Under the pieces are notes generated by a model, which was not told the origin of the DNA, ran no database searches, and was given only the letters and a program-made list of their open reading frames with translations. A DNA stretch of 64,000 nt, taken from the NCBI RefSeq assembly GCF_016902295.1, contig NZ_JACJLQ010000001.1, positions 62,001-126,000 of the forward strand. Direction: 5' to 3'. This DNA comes from Bacteroides caecigallinarum. Its GTDB lineage: Bacteria > Bacteroidota > Bacteroidia > Bacteroidales > Bacteroidaceae. The position numbers and the translations under genes are program-made. Below are positions 62,374 to 64,000 of this stretch, in pieces; within the stretch, counting starts at the first letter, position 1; every line of letters starts with the position of its first letter.

Positions 62374-63309
62374 CTAATATGCCGAACGGTATTTGCCGTC
62401 CTCTTTGTCATCCAGGATACTCAGATAAGAAGTATATCTTGATTCGCTGATATAATGTTTCTCCACAGCCTCTCTCACTGCGCATCCCGGCTCATGACGG
62501 TGCGTACAGTTGCCATATTTACATCCGGCTGAGAATTTGAATATCTCCTTGAAGTAATGTCCCACTTCTTCTTCTTCCATATCGAACGTGCCGAAACCTT
62601 TAATTCCCGGTGTGTCTATTATATAACCTCCGCCATCTACAGGAAACATTTCGGAGAATGTAGTGGTATGCATACCTTTATTATGCGCATTTGATATATC
62701 GCCTGTCTTCAGGTTCTGTTCAGGCAATATGGAATTGATAAGTGTTGATTTTCCCACTCCGGAGTTCCCGGAGAAGAGTGTGATTTTTCCGGCCAGCGCC
62801 TGTTTAATTTCGTTTATGCCTTCATTGTTAATGGCCGATGTCTTGTAACACTGGTATCCTATAGTGGTATATAAGTTTATAAGTCCGTCGAGGTATCTGT
62901 TTTCATCTTCCGAATAACGGTCAGTCTTGTTGAAAACGAGGCATACAGGCACTCGGTATGCTTCTGCCGACGCTAAGAAGCGGTCGATGAAGGTGGTTGA
63001 AGTTTCCGGATAGTTTACAGTCACGATAAGCATGCACTGGTCAAGGTTTGACGCTATGATGTGCGATTGCTTCGACAGGTTTGACGAACGTCGTATGATA
63101 TAATTCTTACGGTCCTCTATTTCTGTTATGAATGCTGTACCTTCCTGATTGCGTATGATTTTCACTCGGTCGCCAACGGCTACCGGATTTGTGCTTCTGA
63201 TACCTTTCAGACGGAAGTTGCCTTTTATTTTGCATTCTACGCAGCTACCGTCGTCAGTCTTTACAAGATACCAGCTGCCGGTGTTTTTTATTACTAAACC
63301 TTTGTCCAA
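62374..63309 (-). CDS. rsgA: Ribosome small subunit-dependent GTPase A
   Basis: RsgA is a circularly permuted GTPase that assists late 30S maturation. The 311-residue protein has an N-terminal OB-like domain, then motifs in the permuted order: G4 NKTD (about 126-129), G1 [10 protein letters not shown] (about 182-191), G3 DTPG. The C-terminal zinc-binding region has [16 protein letters not shown]. The next gene upstream on the same strand is frr, with a terminator between. Confidence 0.96.
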   Translation of the reverse strand: MDKGLVIKNTGSWYLVKTDDGSCVECKIKGNFRLKGIRSTNPVAVGDRVKIIRNQEGTAFITEIEDRKNYIIRRSSNLSKQSHIIASNLDQCMLIVTVNYPETSTTFIDRFLASAEAYRVPVCLVFNKTDRYSEDENRYLDGLINLYTTIGYQCYKTSAINNEGINEIKQALAGKITLFSGNSGVGKSTLINSILPEQNLKTGDISNAHNKGMHTTTFSEMFPVDGGGYIIDTPGIKGFGTFDMEEEEVGHYFKEIFKFSAGCKYGNCTHRHEPGCAVREAVEKHYISESRYTSYLSILDDKEDGKYRSAY

Positions 63310-63351
63310 AAGAAATGATTTTTGTAATTATAAATATATGATAAATGAAAT

Positions 63352-63413
63352 AAAGAAAAGAAGAAACTGCATCACTGTGTATGGTTCATGGTAGTGCAGA
63401 TTCTTCTTTCTTT
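63352..63413 (-). terminator. Terminator of frr
   Basis: Long imperfect arms of about 23 bases (63352-63375 and 63391-63413) enclose a 15-base loop and have A/T-rich outer parts. It lies about 60 bases past the frr stop. Confidence 0.7.
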
Positions 63414-63475
63414 TATATTTGAGTAAGATTGTCTGAAACCGGTATTTGTCAAATTGACTAACCGTCAGAAATACA

Positions 63476-64000
63476 TTATACAGTCATGATTTCTTTGTCT
63501 TTGGCGGCAAACATATCGTCAATCTGCTTGATGTACTTGTCGTGTATCTTCTGCAGTTTTGCTTCGCTGTTTTTCTGTTCGTCTTCAGGCATACCGTCTT
63601 TTACAGCTTTCTTCAATGCGTCGATTGCATCGCGGCGAGCGTTACGGATACTTACTTTTGCAGTTTCAACTTCGCCTTTACACTGTTTTGACAATTGTTT
63701 ACGGCGTTCCTCAGTCAATGGAGGTATTCCTATACGAATGATTTCGCCATTGTTTTCAGGCATAATTCCAAGTTCTGAGTCGATGATGGCTTTCTCAATC
63801 ACGCGGAACATGCTCTTGTCCCAAGGCTTGATAGCTATGCTTCTGGCATCAGGAGTAGTTACTGCTGCCACATTATTGATTGGAACCATGCTTCCGTATG
63901 AGTCCACTCTGATGCCGTCCAACAAACGTACATCTGCTTTTCCTGCGCGGATATGTGCCAATGCTTCGTCAAGGTACATGGCTGCCATGTCCATTTTCTC
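63476..64000 (-). CDS. frr: Ribosome recycling factor, N-terminus outside the window
   Basis: RRF separates ribosomal subunits after termination, together with EF-G. The frame is open to the right edge ([20 protein letters not shown]), so roughly ten residues lie outside. Characteristic segments are [58 protein letters not shown] and the C-terminal [15 protein letters not shown]. Its length fits the family. Confidence 0.96.
   Translation of the reverse strand, partial: EKMDMAAMYLDEALAHIRAGKADVRLLDGIRVDSYGSMVPINNVAAVTTPDARSIAIKPWDKSMFRVIEKAIIDSELGIMPENNGEIIRIGIPPLTEERRKQLSKQCKGEVETAKVSIRNARRDAIDALKKAVKDGMPEDEQKNSEAKLQKIHDKYIKQIDDMFAAKDKEIMTV

Overview
The window reads as a chromosomal segment of a Bacteroidales bacterium, most likely a gut Bacteroidaceae (Bacteroides or Phocaeicola type). 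The reasons are a complex I operon without nuoE, nuoF and nuoG, a MurF-alanine racemase fusion, a GSCFA protein, a TonB-dependent receptor with an N-terminal carboxypeptidase-like domain, promoters of the TAnnTTTG type, a tmRNA tag GNENYALAA, and few Shine-Dalgarno sequences. No phage, insertion sequence, rRNA operon or CRISPR array is visible. Most of the window is core metabolism with several compact accessory operons.

Layout. 0-7 kb: end of a fumarylacetoacetate-hydrolase family gene, ispF, menA, a lipoprotein phosphoesterase, an unrecognised outer-membrane-like protein, tRNA-Asn and an S41 processing protease. 6.3-12.5 kb: glucuronate catabolism, with an AraC regulator divergent from an SDR fructuronate reductase, uxuA, a hexuronate MFS transporter and uxaC, separated by AT-rich hairpin repeats. 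12.6-17.4 kb: rsfS-ftsH-cdsA-M28 peptidase/glutaminyl cyclase-sufE. 17.6-24.7 kb: two tRNA-Gln genes, a five-repeat DUF349 protein, mgtE, rsmA, a membrane flippase-like protein and pepD. 24.7-25.4 kb: a four-unit array of 18-bp near-palindromes on an exact 22-bp period, then tmRNA. 25.4-33 kb: a lipoprotein lactonase, manA, and a TonB receptor with an internally duplicated lipoprotein. 33.2-43.6 kb: nuoABCDHIJKLMN. 43.7-51 kb: a small exported protein, trkA, dxs, GSCFA and murF-alr. 51-53.7 kb: a tiny GntR-like protein, a kduI carrying a signal peptide, and a PTS galactitol-type EIIC gene broken by an internal deletion and frameshift. 53.9-60.6 kb: cysQ, SLC13 permease, cysC, cysD, cysN and a sulfotransferase, together a complete sulfate-to-sulfonated-product pathway. 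60.7-64 kb: amino-acid permease, rsgA and frr (truncated by the window edge).

How the genes work together. Glucuronate enters through the MFS transporter and is converted by UxaC, the SDR and UxuA to 2-keto-3-deoxygluconate. KduI acts on unsaturated uronates and may feed the same intermediate. The sulfur operon imports sulfate, activates it to APS and PAPS, transfers the sulfonate to an unknown acceptor and removes the PAP by-product. It resembles the Bacteroides gene cluster known for steroid/cholesterol sulfonation. The most unusual features are the exported KduI beside a lone, disrupted EIIC, the 22-bp palindrome array, the 25-bp repeat array between the TonB receptor and its partner lipoprotein, and the intra-operon hairpin repeats.
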